This document shows positions 9,361 through 18,322 of a DNA stretch of 64,000 nucleotides, piece after piece (the stretch's first letter is position 1; every line of letters starts with the position of its first letter). The notes under the pieces are model-generated. The model saw only the letters and a list, made by a program, of their open reading frames with translations. It had not been told where the DNA came from and ran no database searches. The stretch is taken from the NCBI GenBank assembly GCA_024234955.1, contig JACKNK010000001.1, forward strand, positions 682,001-746,000, given 5' to 3'. The position numbers and the translations under genes were made by a program. The stretch comes from Gammaproteobacteria bacterium. Its GTDB lineage: Bacteria; Pseudomonadota; Gammaproteobacteria; JACKNK01.

Positions 9361-12246
9361 TCAGGCGGCCGCATCCTTGACGCCGCCTTCCGCCAGAACT
9401 GCGTGTGCGGCGGCAAGACGGGCGATCGGCACACGCGGCGCGGAGCAGGAGACGTAGCTCAGGCCGATCTGGTGACAGAAGGCGATGGAGGCCGGATGGC
9501 CGCCGTGTTCTCCGCAGATGCCCAGCTTGATGTCGGGGCGCGATGCCCGGCCCCAGTCGCGGGCCAGTTCCATGAGTTTGCCGACACCCTGCACATCCAG
9601 CACTTCGAAGGGGTTGTCGCGCAGGATACCGACCTCGTTGTACATGGGCAGAAACTTGTTCTCGGCGTCTTCGCGGGAGAACGAGAACGTGGCCTGGGTC
9701 AGATCGTTGGTGCCGAAGGAGAAGAATTGCGCGACCTTGGCGAGCTCCTCGGCACGCATGCAGGCCCGGACGACTTCGATCATGGTGCCGAACTTGAGAT
9801 CGACTTCGACGCCATAGGCGGCGTTGACCTCGGCCTTGAGTTCATCGACATAACCGCGCACGCGCAGCAGTTCCTGCGGCGTCGCAACTTGCGGGACCAT
9901 GACTTCGGGGTGGACGTCGCAACCGTCCTTGATGCATTCCGCCGCCGCTTCAAGTACGGCGCGAATCTGCATGCGATAGATCTCCGGGAAGGTGATGCCC
10001 AGGCGCACACCGCGATGGCCGAGCATCGGATTGACCTCGCGCAGCGCGATGACCTTGCGCAGAATCGCCTCCTTTCGCTTGATCGCCTGTTCGACGATGC
10101 CGGTGTCGGAGGGATACATCTGCCAGGCATCCATACCGTCTGGCGCGCCCTTCGGATAGAGCGCACGCAGGGTCTCGGCGAGCACCCCGACACCGCTGAC
10201 GGTCTGGGCGAGCAGACGCAGTTCGTCGATGTCGTCTTCGAGCTGCTCCTGAGTCGGCAGGAATTCGTGAATCGGCGGATCGAGCAGGCGAATGGTGACC
10301 GGTCGCGGGGCCATGACCTTGAACAGGGCGGCAAAGTCGGCACGCTGGATCGGCAGGAGTTTGTCGAGCGCATGCTGACGCTGTTCCAGGGTTTCCGCGA
10401 CGATCATCTCCAGCACGATCGGCAAGCGGTCGGTGGCATTGAACATGCGTTCGGTGCGGCACAGGCCGATGCCCTGGGCGCCGAACCTGAGCGCACGTTC
10501 GGCATCGGGTGGGGTATCGGCATTGGCCATGACGTGAAGTCGTGCAATGTCGTCCGCCCAGCTCAGCAAGGTGGACAGTTCTTCGGTGAACTCCGGTTCC
10601 ACCATCGCCACTTCACCGAGATAGACCTTGCCAGTGCTGCCATCGATGGTGATGACGTCGCCTTCCTTGATGATCTCCTCGCCGATGTGAGCGACACGCT
10701 GCGCCGTGCTGACCACAATGCCTTCCGCACCGGCAACGCAGGGTTTGCCCATGCCGCGCGCGACCACGGCGGCGTGTGAGGTCTTGCCGCCGCGACTGGT
10801 GAGGATGCCCTTGGACGCGAAGAAGCCGTGGATGTCTTCCGGCTTGGTTTCCTCACGCACCAGGATCACGGCCCTTCCCGCCCTGCCCTGTTGCTCGGCA
10901 CGATCGGCATCGAACACCGCGTGGCCGGACGCCGCGCCCGGCGAAGCCGGAAGACCCTGGGCCACCGCCGCGACCTTGGCGGACGGGTCCAGGCGCGGGA
11001 ACAACATCTGTTCGAGCATGTCCGGGGCAACGCGAAGCAGGGCTTCTTTGCGGTCGATCAAGCCCTCGTGCTGCATATCCACCACGGTGCGCACCCGGGC
11101 GATCGCATTCATCTTGCCGTTGCGGGTCTGCAGGCAGTAGAGCGTGCCTTTCTCGATGGTGAACTCGAAATCCTGCACCTCGGTGTAATGCGCTTCGAGC
11201 TTGTTGCGCAGTTCCAGGAGCTGGCGGTACATCTCAGGCATTTCCTCGCCCATCTGGTCGATCTGCTTCGGCGTACGGATGCCGGCGACCACGTCCTCGC
11301 CCTGCGCGTTGACCAGATATTCGCCGAACAGACGATTTTCACCGCTGTCGGGGTAGCGGGTGAAGGCAACGCCGGTGGCGCAATCATTGCCCCGGTTACC
11401 GAACACCATGGTGACCACGTTGACCGCCGTGCCGTTGGCCATCTCGGGCGTGATATTGAACTCACGGCGGTAATCGACGGCACGCTTGCCGGACCAGGAA
11501 CCGAATACCGCCTTGATCGCGATTTCGAGCTGTTCGAACGGGTCTTCGGGGAACGCACGACCGGTCTCTTCCTCGACGATCTGCAGGAATCGCTCGGCAA
11601 TCTCGGCGAGGTCTTCCGCCGACAGCGCGATGTCTTCCTTGGCACCGACGCGCTTCTTCACGGCCTCGAAGGCGGCGTCGAATTTCTCATCGGAGACCCC
11701 CAGAGCGATCTTGCCGAACAACTGGATGAAGCGACGGTAAGCGTCGTACCCGAAGCGGCGATCGCCAGTCTGGGCGATCTCGCCCTCCAGGGTGTGCCGA
11801 TTCAGACCGAGGTTGAGAATGGTGTCCATCATGCCCGGCATGGACATCGCGGAACCGGAACGCACCGAGACCAGCAACGGATCCTTCTTGCCGCCGAATT
11901 TCTTGCCGGTAGCCTTCTCCAGTCGCGCCATCTGGGCACGGACCTCGTCCATGACGCCATCCGGCAATGCGCCCCGAGACTTGGCGGTGGCGGTTTCCAG
12001 ATAGGCCAGACAGGCCTCGGTAGTGATCACGAATCCCGGCGGCACATTCAGACCGATCTGGGTCATCTCACAGAGATTCGCACCCTTGCCGCCCAGCAGG
12101 TGCTTGTTCTTGCCATCGCCATCCTCGAAGGCATAAACCCATTGTGTAGACACCTTGGCGACCGCTTTGGCGACCTTCTTGCCAACGCTTTTTTTGGCTG
12201 CCGACTTTTTCGGGGCGGACTTTTTCTCGGTGCTCTTCTTGGCCAT
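9361..12246 (-). CDS. ppdK: Pyruvate, phosphate dikinase
   Basis: Interconverts pyruvate + ATP + Pi and PEP + AMP + PPi, allowing PPi-linked glycolysis or gluconeogenesis. The protein has 961 residues. The ATP-grasp domain begins with WVYAFEDGDGKNKHLLGGKG; the swivelling phosphohistidine domain has GGKTSHAAVVARGMGKPCVA; the C-terminal PEP barrel has FGTNDLTQATFSFSREDAE and the catalytic Cys in GICGEHGGHPAS. All key motifs are intact. The first 30 or so residues are an unusual Lys/Ala-rich tail (MAKKSTEKKSAPKKSAAKKS and on), resembling histone H1 tails and absent from typical PpdK. A large palindrome lies just upstream. Confidence 0.96.
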   Translation of the reverse strand: MAKKSTEKKSAPKKSAAKKSVGKKVAKAVAKVSTQWVYAFEDGDGKNKHLLGGKGANLCEMTQIGLNVPPGFVITTEACLAYLETATAKSRGALPDGVMDEVRAQMARLEKATGKKFGGKKDPLLVSVRSGSAMSMPGMMDTILNLGLNRHTLEGEIAQTGDRRFGYDAYRRFIQLFGKIALGVSDEKFDAAFEAVKKRVGAKEDIALSAEDLAEIAERFLQIVEEETGRAFPEDPFEQLEIAIKAVFGSWSGKRAVDYRREFNITPEMANGTAVNVVTMVFGNRGNDCATGVAFTRYPDSGENRLFGEYLVNAQGEDVVAGIRTPKQIDQMGEEMPEMYRQLLELRNKLEAHYTEVQDFEFTIEKGTLYCLQTRNGKMNAIARVRTVVDMQHEGLIDRKEALLRVAPDMLEQMLFPRLDPSAKVAAVAQGLPASPGAASGHAVFDADRAEQQGRAGRAVILVREETKPEDIHGFFASKGILTSRGGKTSHAAVVARGMGKPCVAGAEGIVVSTAQRVAHIGEEIIKEGDVITIDGSTGKVYLGEVAMVEPEFTEELSTLLSWADDIARLHVMANADTPPDAERALRFGAQGIGLCRTERMFNATDRLPIVLEMIVAETLEQRQHALDKLLPIQRADFAALFKVMAPRPVTIRLLDPPIHEFLPTQEQLEDDIDELRLLAQTVSGVGVLAETLRALYPKGAPDGMDAWQMYPSDTGIVEQAIKRKEAILRKVIALREVNPMLGHRGVRLGITFPEIYRMQIRAVLEAAAECIKDGCDVHPEVMVPQVATPQELLRVRGYVDELKAEVNAAYGVEVDLKFGTMIEVVRACMRAEELAKVAQFFSFGTNDLTQATFSFSREDAENKFLPMYNEVGILRDNPFEVLDVQGVGKLMELARDWGRASRPDIKLGICGEHGGHPASIAFCHQIGLSYVSCSAPRVPIARLAAAHAVLAEGGVKDAAA

Positions 12247-12277
12247 GTTTCGGTTCCGACGACGTGGATGAATTGCC

Positions 12278-12356
12278 GTAGGGCGGAACCCGAAGGGCTT
12301 GCGCCGCCAGGCTCAATCGGGGACTGGCGGCGCAAGCCCTTCGGGTTCCGCCCTAC
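12278..12356. repeat. 33-bp perfect palindrome, REP-like with GTAG head
   Basis: Arms 12278-12310 and 12324-12356 are perfectly complementary over 33 bases around a 13-base loop. The arms begin GTAGGGCGGAACCCGAAGGG, and GTAG is a typical head of REP elements. It lies between phrB (stop at 12454) and ppdK (start 12246) on the minus strand, where the hairpin would form in any read-through transcript. It has no T-run, so simple intrinsic termination is less likely. The rest of this gap shows nothing further. Confidence 0.8.
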
Positions 12357-12453
12357 GATTCGCACGCACAGTTAAACGCTCGAAACATGGCGCCGTCTTG
12401 ACCAAACGCCGCCATCCATTGAACCAGATCAATAGCCCCGAAAACGCACCAGA

Positions 12454-13896
12454 TCAGGGCTTGTTGCGCACCTCGTTGGCCCAGATCTCCAGCGCGATCC
12501 TCCGACTCCCGGCAAGGTCCACAATCGGTCGCGGATAGTCCCGACCGAGGGTGATTCCGCCGCCGCGCAGAATCTCGGCAGGTGCGGCCCAGGGCTGTTG
12601 CAACCACTTGTCCGGAAGGCGTTTGAGCTCCGGCACCCAGTGGCGGACATAGCGGCCATCCGGATCGAATTTCAGGCCTTGGGCAACCGGATTGAAGACC
12701 CGGAAATACGGGGCTGCATCCGCGCCGCAGCCGGCGGTCCATTGCCAGCCGAGGGTGTTGTTGGCGAGATCGGCATCGACCAGGGTGTCCCAGAACCAGC
12801 GTGCGCCTTCCTGCCACGGAATCAGCAGGTTCTTGGTCAGCAGCGATGCAACCAGCATACGCACGCGGTTGTGCATCCAGCCGGTGTGCCACAGCTCGCG
12901 CATGCCGGCGTCAATGATGGGGATACCGGTTCGCCCGCGCTGCCAGGCACGCAGATCATCCTGGTAATCGGTACGCCAGGTGAAGTCCGCATAACGGGGA
13001 TCGAGCGGCTGTTCCGGGGTGTGCGGAAAGTGGAACAGCAGATGATGGGCGAATTCGCGCCACTGCAACTGGCGTAACCAGGGAGCAGCGACGTCTGCCT
13101 GCGCGGCTTCCGCCGCATACCACGCCTGGCGGGGGCTGATCTCGCCGAAATGCAGCGCCGCAGACAAACGCGAAGTGGCCGGGCGACCGGGAAAGTCGCG
13201 CGCTTGCAGGTAATCGCGTACCGGGCCATCAACGAAGTCGTCGAGCAACTCCTGCGCAGCGGCCTCGCCCGGTGCCCAGGCCGCTTTCAGGCCGCCCGCC
13301 CAATCCACGGAAGGCATCAACCGCAGTGCGTTCAAGGCCATTCCGCCCACCTCTGGCGCGGCGGGCAAGACCTCGGGTTCCGGGCTGGGTCGTGGCGTCG
13401 GTATCGCCGACAGGGTGCGGGAAAACGGCGTGAACACCTTGTACGGCCCGCCGCTACCGGTCTTTATCGTCCAAGGTTCATGCAGCAACCCGGCGTTGCT
13501 CGATTCGACGTGTACGCCATGTTCGCGCAGTGCCGCCTTGATGCGGCGATCCCGATCGATGCTGGCCGGTTCATAGAGGCGGTTCCAGAACACCGCGCCA
13601 ATGTCCGCTTCATCGATCAGGGCGCGCAGCACATCCAGCGACGCGCCGGATCGGATCAGCAGCCGACTCCCCTTTGCCTGCAACGCCTCACCGAGCGCGG
13701 CCAATGCGTGATGCAGCCACCATCGACTGGCGGCGCCGTCTGCCCAGGCCCCCGACTCGGTATCGTTGGCGATATAAAGCGGCAAGACCCGCCCGCCCTT
13801 CTCTCGCACGCATTCGACCGCCGCGCGCAGCGCCGGGTTGTCGCCCAGGCGCAAGTCGCGTCGGAACCAGATCAGGGCGTTCGGCCCCAGGATCAG
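12454..13896 (-). CDS. phrB: Deoxyribodipyrimidine photolyase (start codon non-canonical)
   Basis: A light-driven repair enzyme for cyclobutane pyrimidine dimers, with an N-terminal antenna domain and a C-terminal FAD domain (LHFGEISPRQAWY, LQWREFAHHLL, GRTGIPIIDAGMRELWHTGW, NTLGWQWTAGCGADAAPYFR). The conserved first strand ALIWFRRDLRLGDNPAL is encoded, but no ATG, GTG or TTG precedes it: the first such codon is TTG 13854, inside the motif. In-frame CTG codons lie at 13896 (overlapping the def stop as CTGA) and 13890; the latter is 8 bases behind GGGGAG. I give the longer limit; the true start is unresolved and could also reflect a lost start codon. Transcribed after def. Confidence 0.88.
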   Translation of the reverse strand: MILGPNALIWFRRDLRLGDNPALRAAVECVREKGGRVLPLYIANDTESGAWADGAASRWWLHHALAALGEALQAKGSRLLIRSGASLDVLRALIDEADIGAVFWNRLYEPASIDRDRRIKAALREHGVHVESSNAGLLHEPWTIKTGSGGPYKVFTPFSRTLSAIPTPRPSPEPEVLPAAPEVGGMALNALRLMPSVDWAGGLKAAWAPGEAAAQELLDDFVDGPVRDYLQARDFPGRPATSRLSAALHFGEISPRQAWYAAEAAQADVAAPWLRQLQWREFAHHLLFHFPHTPEQPLDPRYADFTWRTDYQDDLRAWQRGRTGIPIIDAGMRELWHTGWMHNRVRMLVASLLTKNLLIPWQEGARWFWDTLVDADLANNTLGWQWTAGCGADAAPYFRVFNPVAQGLKFDPDGRYVRHWVPELKRLPDKWLQQPWAAPAEILRGGGITLGRDYPRPIVDLAGSRRIALEIWANEVRNKP

Positions 13897-14408
13897 CGCT
13901 CCCCGCGTTGTTTGTAGTGCTTGCGGCGGAACAGATCGTGACGTCGACTGACCACGCGATCGACAAACAGCATGCCGTCGAGATGGTCCATTTCATGCTG
14001 CACGGCACGGGCCTCGTAGCCTTCGGTATCGATTTCGATCTCGTTGCCGTCGCGATCGAGATAACGCAGTTTGATGCGCTCGGCGCGCACCACGTTGCCG
14101 GTGTAATCGGGCACCGACAGGCAGCCTTCACGACCGACCGCAAGGCCGTCCCATTCGACGATTTCCGGGTTGATCAGAAACATGCGCCCGTGATTGACCA
14201 GCTTGGGTTTGCTGGAAATATCGACGATCGCGATGCGCTGGAACCGCCCAACCTGAGGCGCCGCAATACCGACTGCGCCCGGGCCATCGCCCATGGTTTC
14301 CTCCAGATCGTCGAGGAAGCGTTGCAGATCGTCATCGAAGTGCTCGACTTCAACCGATTCCTGCTTCAGACGGGGGTCCGGATATTTGAGGATTTCGAGT
14401 GTGGCCAT
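13893..14408 (-). CDS. def: Peptide deformylase
   Basis: Removes the N-formyl group from nascent proteins. 171 residues with the three family motifs: GAVGIAAPQVG (motif 1), EGCLSVPDY with the metal-binding Cys (motif 2), and QHEMDHLDGMLF, the HExxH metal site (motif 3). Its start ATG overlaps the gcvR stop (14406-14410), implying translational coupling. It is not next to fmt here, so it may be a second deformylase of the genome; that cannot be judged from this window. Confidence 0.96.
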   Translation of the reverse strand: MATLEILKYPDPRLKQESVEVEHFDDDLQRFLDDLEETMGDGPGAVGIAAPQVGRFQRIAIVDISSKPKLVNHGRMFLINPEIVEWDGLAVGREGCLSVPDYTGNVVRAERIKLRYLDRDGNEIEIDTEGYEARAVQHEMDHLDGMLFVDRVVSRRHDLFRRKHYKQRGER

Positions 14409-14929
14409 CAGCCCACCATCAGCTCGATCGGCTGCATGGACACATCGACACCTTTGTCGCGCAGCGGTGCGAGTGCGGCTTCAAGCGCGTCGCTGCCCTG
14501 GCGGGCTTCACCCTCGATATGGATCAGATAGATCGGCTTGTCCGCGCTGCCGGCGACATCGGATTCGAGTTCGAGAATATTGAACCCGGCTTCGGCGAGT
14601 GCCCCGGCGACCTCGCTGACGATGCCCGGGCGATCGGCCCCCGACACGGAAATGCGCACATCCGGCTCGACATGGCCTTGCGGCTCGCCGTCACACGCAT
14701 CGACGTGCAAATGCAAACCGAGCGCATCGGCAATCGGTTCGAGGTGTCCGCGCAGTGCGTACACGCCACCGTCGTACCGGGCGCGCAGCATGATCGTGAA
14801 CTCCCCCCCGAGACGCATCATCGAGGCCTCACCGAGGTTCGCACCCGCCTCAAACAGGGCGGCGGTCACCCGGGCAACGATGCCGGGCTGATCGTGACCG
14901 ACCAGGGTCAACATGTACCAATGCTGCAT
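14408..14929 (-). CDS. gcvR: GcvR-like tandem ACT-domain protein
   Basis: A 173-residue protein made of two ACT domains, opening YMLTLVGHDQPGIVARVTAA and VRISVSGADRPGIVSEVAGA. This is the architecture of GcvR, which in E. coli antagonises GcvA in glycine-cleavage control. No gcv genes are in the window, so the regulatory target is unknown. First gene of a gcvR-def-phrB unit with overlapping junctions. Confidence 0.82.
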   Translation of the reverse strand: MQHWYMLTLVGHDQPGIVARVTAALFEAGANLGEASMMRLGGEFTIMLRARYDGGVYALRGHLEPIADALGLHLHVDACDGEPQGHVEPDVRISVSGADRPGIVSEVAGALAEAGFNILELESDVAGSADKPIYLIHIEGEARQGSDALEAALAPLRDKGVDVSMQPIELMVG

Positions 14930-15140
14930 GACAGTGCTCTTCGATGTTCCGGATGAAGGCCCAAGTGTAAAGGCTTCTGCAGATCAAGCCGATCAGACCA
15001 TCAATCCATCCGATCGGAACATCCAAACCCGACATCCGCCGGGTCTCTTTGCGTGACCGTTCCCGACGCGTGTCTGCCACCCAAGGACGACCTCGTCGGC
15101 CCGGTCATCCCAACCAAAAACGCAAGAAAAGGAAAACCGC

Positions 15141-15476
15141 ATGAAAAAGCTACTGATCGCCGCATTGATGGTCGCCTCCAGCACCAGTTTCAACGCCGTT
15201 TCCGGTGAAAACTACGGTTACCAGGGCGCTGGAAACCCCGACTTGAAAGGCCGCATCTGGGACATGATGATGATGAAGACCATGGAAATGATGGAACAGA
15301 CCATGGACAGCAACCACGACAAAGCCGTATCCAAGGATGAGTACATGAAATACATGAGCGGCGTCGCGGCGAAGAAGTTCGCCATGATGGACAAAGACAA
15401 CGACGGCATGTTGTCGCACTGGGAATGGATGAATCCCGAGCACCTTGGTGCTGACCGCGCGATTTGGCACTTCTAA
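15141..15476 (+). CDS. Exported EF-hand protein
   Basis: A 111-residue protein with a signal peptide (MKKLLIAALMVASSTSFNAV) and two EF-hand calcium loops, DSNHDKAVSKDEY near residue 54 and DKDNDGMLSHWEW near residue 84. Between signal and loops is a methionine-rich helix (MMMMKTMEMMEQTM). Probably periplasmic calcium binding; the partner is unknown. ATG 15141 is preceded by AAAAGGAAA, a usable ribosome binding site. Monocistronic by context. Confidence 0.78.
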   Translation: MKKLLIAALMVASSTSFNAVSGENYGYQGAGNPDLKGRIWDMMMMKTMEMMEQTMDSNHDKAVSKDEYMKYMSGVAAKKFAMMDKDNDGMLSHWEWMNPEHLGADRAIWHF

Positions 15477-15605
15477 GGTCTGGTCCGGCGGACGGACGCG
15501 GCAGCAACCGCCACCGTTTCCGTCCGCTGATTTACGACCGACCGTGAATGAAAACAGCCCTCTTCGCGGTCACCCGATGGACTACCCATTCAATGAATTC
15601 ATGAC

Positions 15606-16529
15606 ATGGACATCATCGCCGACATCCTGGATAGCGTGTGGCTCAGCGGCAGCCTGTTTTTCCGCGCCAATCTGAACGGAGACTGGGGCGTGTTGTATGA
15701 ACCAACGCCGAGTCCCGTGTTCCATTACATCGTCGCCGGCGAGGCCTGGGTGGCGAGGCAGCGAGATCACGACTACGTACATTGCCAAGCCGGTGACGTG
15801 GTGTTCTTCCCACACGGTAACGCGCATGTGATCGCTCACTCCCCCAATGAGCAGCGATTGCCCAGAGCGTGCATCAAACCGGAGGACGGCTGCCAGACAA
15901 CCCGAATCAGCGATGCAGACGCGTCGGTTCGTCTGATGTGCGGGGTATTCCGATCGCGAACGCCGCTGTCTCACCCCCTGTTTGCAACCCTGCCGGACTT
16001 CATTCTGATGCGCCCGGAACGCCGAGATGGCGAATGGCTACCCCACGCTGCCCAGAACCTCGATCAGGCGGTTGAATCTGCCCGCCTTGGCACCGGTGCT
16101 CTGCGCGACCGGATGTTTGAACTGCTTTTCGTCCAACTGCTCCAGAGCCAGTCGAATTCAAGCTGCTCCACCTACGCCCGTTTTTCCGCCGCCGTACAGG
16201 ATCCAGCGATGCGCCGCATTCTGACGGAAATACATCAGGCGCCCGGTCGTGCCTGGCGCGTCGATGAATTGGCGACGCTTGCGCACTGCTCTCGCTCCGT
16301 CTTCACCGCAAAATTCCGGCGCCAGATCGGGACGTCGCCGATGGCTTATATCAACCATTGGCGTCTTCATAAGGCCCATGCCTTACTCGTGGAAACCGCC
16401 TATCCGATCTATACGGTGTCGGACCTGATCGGGTACGCCAACACCTCCAGCTTCATCAAAGCGTTTCGCCGCAAGTTCGGCGCCACCCCAATGGGCGTCC
16501 GCGAACGGGCTCAATCCGTCTCGGACTGA
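15606..16529 (+). CDS. AraC-family transcriptional regulator with cupin sensor domain
   Basis: A 307-residue regulator. The N-terminal half (SPVFHYIVAGEAWV, HCQAGDVVFFPHGNAHVI) is an AraC-type cupin that binds a small ligand; the C-terminal 100 residues hold the double helix-turn-helix (WRVDELATLAHCSRSVFTAK, then VSDLIGYANTSSFIKAFRRK). Its 3' end overlaps the convergent pgeF stop by about 19 bases. The effector and target are not evident; the only upstream plus-strand gene is the EF-hand protein. Confidence 0.88.
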   Translation: MDIIADILDSVWLSGSLFFRANLNGDWGVLYEPTPSPVFHYIVAGEAWVARQRDHDYVHCQAGDVVFFPHGNAHVIAHSPNEQRLPRACIKPEDGCQTTRISDADASVRLMCGVFRSRTPLSHPLFATLPDFILMRPERRDGEWLPHAAQNLDQAVESARLGTGALRDRMFELLFVQLLQSQSNSSCSTYARFSAAVQDPAMRRILTEIHQAPGRAWRVDELATLAHCSRSVFTAKFRRQIGTSPMAYINHWRLHKAHALLVETAYPIYTVSDLIGYANTSSFIKAFRRKFGATPMGVRERAQSVSD

Positions 16530-17260
16530 AGCCAGATAAGGCTTGCCATCCGGCCCGTCCGGGGCTCGCGGCGAAAGGAATAAAAGCGATCGACATCGCT
16601 GAAAGTGCATTCACCGCCACCGAACACGGCATGTACCCCGCAGGCGGCAAGCCGGATGCGCGCCAAGGCATAAATATCGGCCAGCCAACGACCGGCAGGC
16701 GATGGCCTGAACGCGGGCGCGGTCTGCGGATGTCGGCTTATGAAAATCTCCCGAACCTCATCGCCGACTTCGAACACCGCCGGCCCGATGGCGGGGCCCA
16801 TCCATGCAAACAGTTCCGACGCAGCGGCGGGAAGCGCGGCCACCGTCGCTTCAAGTACGCCATCGGCAAGCCCTCGCCAGCCTGCATGCGCCGCCGCGAC
16901 ACAGCTTGCAGAACGATCACAGAACAACACTGGCAGGCAGTCTGCAGTGAGCACGGCACAGATACGGTCAGGTTGATCCGTCCAGACTGCGTCCGCCGCC
17001 GGGGTCTTGGCATCGGGTTGAACGGCAAGCCGATGCACTTGCACGCCGTGAACCTGCGACAACCATTGCGGGGCCTCGGGCAACCCCAGGGCAGCGGTAA
17101 GCCGTTGCCGATTTTCCGCAACCGCCGCCGGGTCATCCTCGACATGATCGGCGAGATTCAGACTCGCGTAACCACCCGTACTGACTCCGCCGTCGCGCAA
17201 GGTCGTACAACTCCGTATGCGGCTGGGCGCCGGCCAGTCGGGAACCAGGGTCCGGATCAT
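16511..17260 (-). CDS. pgeF: Laccase-domain protein, peptidoglycan-editing factor PgeF (YfiH)
   Basis: A 249-residue member of the YfiH/PgeF family, described as a copper-dependent phenol oxidase and as preventing serine misincorporation into peptidoglycan in E. coli. Visible motifs are NLADHVEDDPAAVAENR, VLTADCLPVLFCD, AAAHAGWRGLADGV and GPAIGPAVFEVGDEV, covering the His/Cys metal ligands. ATG 17260 overlaps the rluD stop (TGA 17257-17259), the usual rluD-pgeF arrangement; a longer upstream frame overlaps rluD and is rejected. Confidence 0.92.
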   Translation of the reverse strand: MIRTLVPDWPAPSRIRSCTTLRDGGVSTGGYASLNLADHVEDDPAAVAENRQRLTAALGLPEAPQWLSQVHGVQVHRLAVQPDAKTPAADAVWTDQPDRICAVLTADCLPVLFCDRSASCVAAAHAGWRGLADGVLEATVAALPAAASELFAWMGPAIGPAVFEVGDEVREIFISRHPQTAPAFRPSPAGRWLADIYALARIRLAACGVHAVFGGGECTFSDVDRFYSFRREPRTGRMASLIWLQSETD

Positions 17261-18273
17261 GGCCGACTTTCCTGATGCGCATCGCGATCGACACGCAACG
17301 CCTGCATCAAGGCCTGAATGTCGTCCGGAATCGGCGACTCCCAGCGGCATTCCTCGCCGGTATCCGGATGGATCAGGCCGAGTGCCAGCGCATGCAGGGC
17401 CTGGCGTGGAAACCGGCGCAGCACCTCGACAAAATCGGCATCGGAATCCGGCGGGATACGCAGGCGACCGCCATAAGTCGGATCCCCGATCAGGGGGTGC
17501 TTCAGGTACGCCATATGCACGCGAATCTGATGCGTGCGTCCCGTCTCCAGTTTTACCCGCAACGCGGTATGTGCGCGAAAACGTTCCTCCACCCGGTAGT
17601 GGGTGATCGCCTCGCGCCCGTTATGGCGCACGGCCATGCGTTTGCGATCCACGGGATGACGATCCATCGGTTCGTCGATGGTGCCGCCCGCGACCAGATG
17701 CCCGTTGACCACCGCCAGATATTCCCGGCTCACCGTCCGTGCCTGAAGCTGATCGACCAGATCCTTGTGCGCGCTCAAGGTGCGCGCCACCACCAGCAGG
17801 CCACTGGTTTCCTTGTCGAGTCGATGCACGATGCCGGCGCGCGGGATCCCAGCGAGTTCCGGTGCGTGATGCAGCAGGCCGTTCATCAGGGTGCCGTCGT
17901 GATTGCCGGCAGCCGGATGCACCACCAGCCCGGCGGGTTTGTCGATCACGAGGAGGGTGTCATCTTCATAGACGATATTCAGGGGCAACGGCTGGGCCTG
18001 CATCGGATCCGGTTCCGGCGCCGGTTCGATCAGGATCACCTGTTCGCCACCGCGCATCTTGTCACGGGGCTTGCGAGGCGCACCGTCGATCAGGATCGCG
18101 CCGTCCTTGAGCCAGGTCTGAAGGCGGCTTCGGGAAAAACCGGGAAACAACTCCACCAGAACCTGATCGAGACGTAATCCGGCTTGCTCAAAAGGCACTG
18201 CAGCCTCATGACGGGCGGTCCCGTCGGGACGGGATTCGATTTGCTTCTCCCTGGTTTGCTTATCCTGGGTCAT
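17257..18273 (-). CDS. rluD: 23S rRNA pseudouridine synthase RluD
   Basis: Converts uridines 1911, 1915 and 1917 of helix 69 in 23S rRNA. From ATG 18273 it has 338 residues: an S4 RNA-binding domain (LRLDQVLVELFPGFSRSRLQ) and the catalytic domain with HRLDKETSGLLVVART, where Asp is the nucleophile, then GRTHQIRVHMAYLKHPLIGD. The frame extends upstream to 18456, but that would run into bamD on the other strand. The divergent arrangement with bamD is standard for Gammaproteobacteria. Confidence 0.93.
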   Translation of the reverse strand: MTQDKQTREKQIESRPDGTARHEAAVPFEQAGLRLDQVLVELFPGFSRSRLQTWLKDGAILIDGAPRKPRDKMRGGEQVILIEPAPEPDPMQAQPLPLNIVYEDDTLLVIDKPAGLVVHPAAGNHDGTLMNGLLHHAPELAGIPRAGIVHRLDKETSGLLVVARTLSAHKDLVDQLQARTVSREYLAVVNGHLVAGGTIDEPMDRHPVDRKRMAVRHNGREAITHYRVEERFRAHTALRVKLETGRTHQIRVHMAYLKHPLIGDPTYGGRLRIPPDSDADFVEVLRRFPRQALHALALGLIHPDTGEECRWESPIPDDIQALMQALRVDRDAHQESRP

Positions 18274-18322
18274 GGATTCAGAATGCGCCGGATTGATGGT
18301 TACTGTTGTGGAGCCGCTGCAC

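Noticed and set aside
10828..12375. 515-codon plus-strand frame opposite ppdK
   Set aside because: Antisense shadow of PpdK with His/Asp/Gly-rich composition typical of mirrored coding sequence.
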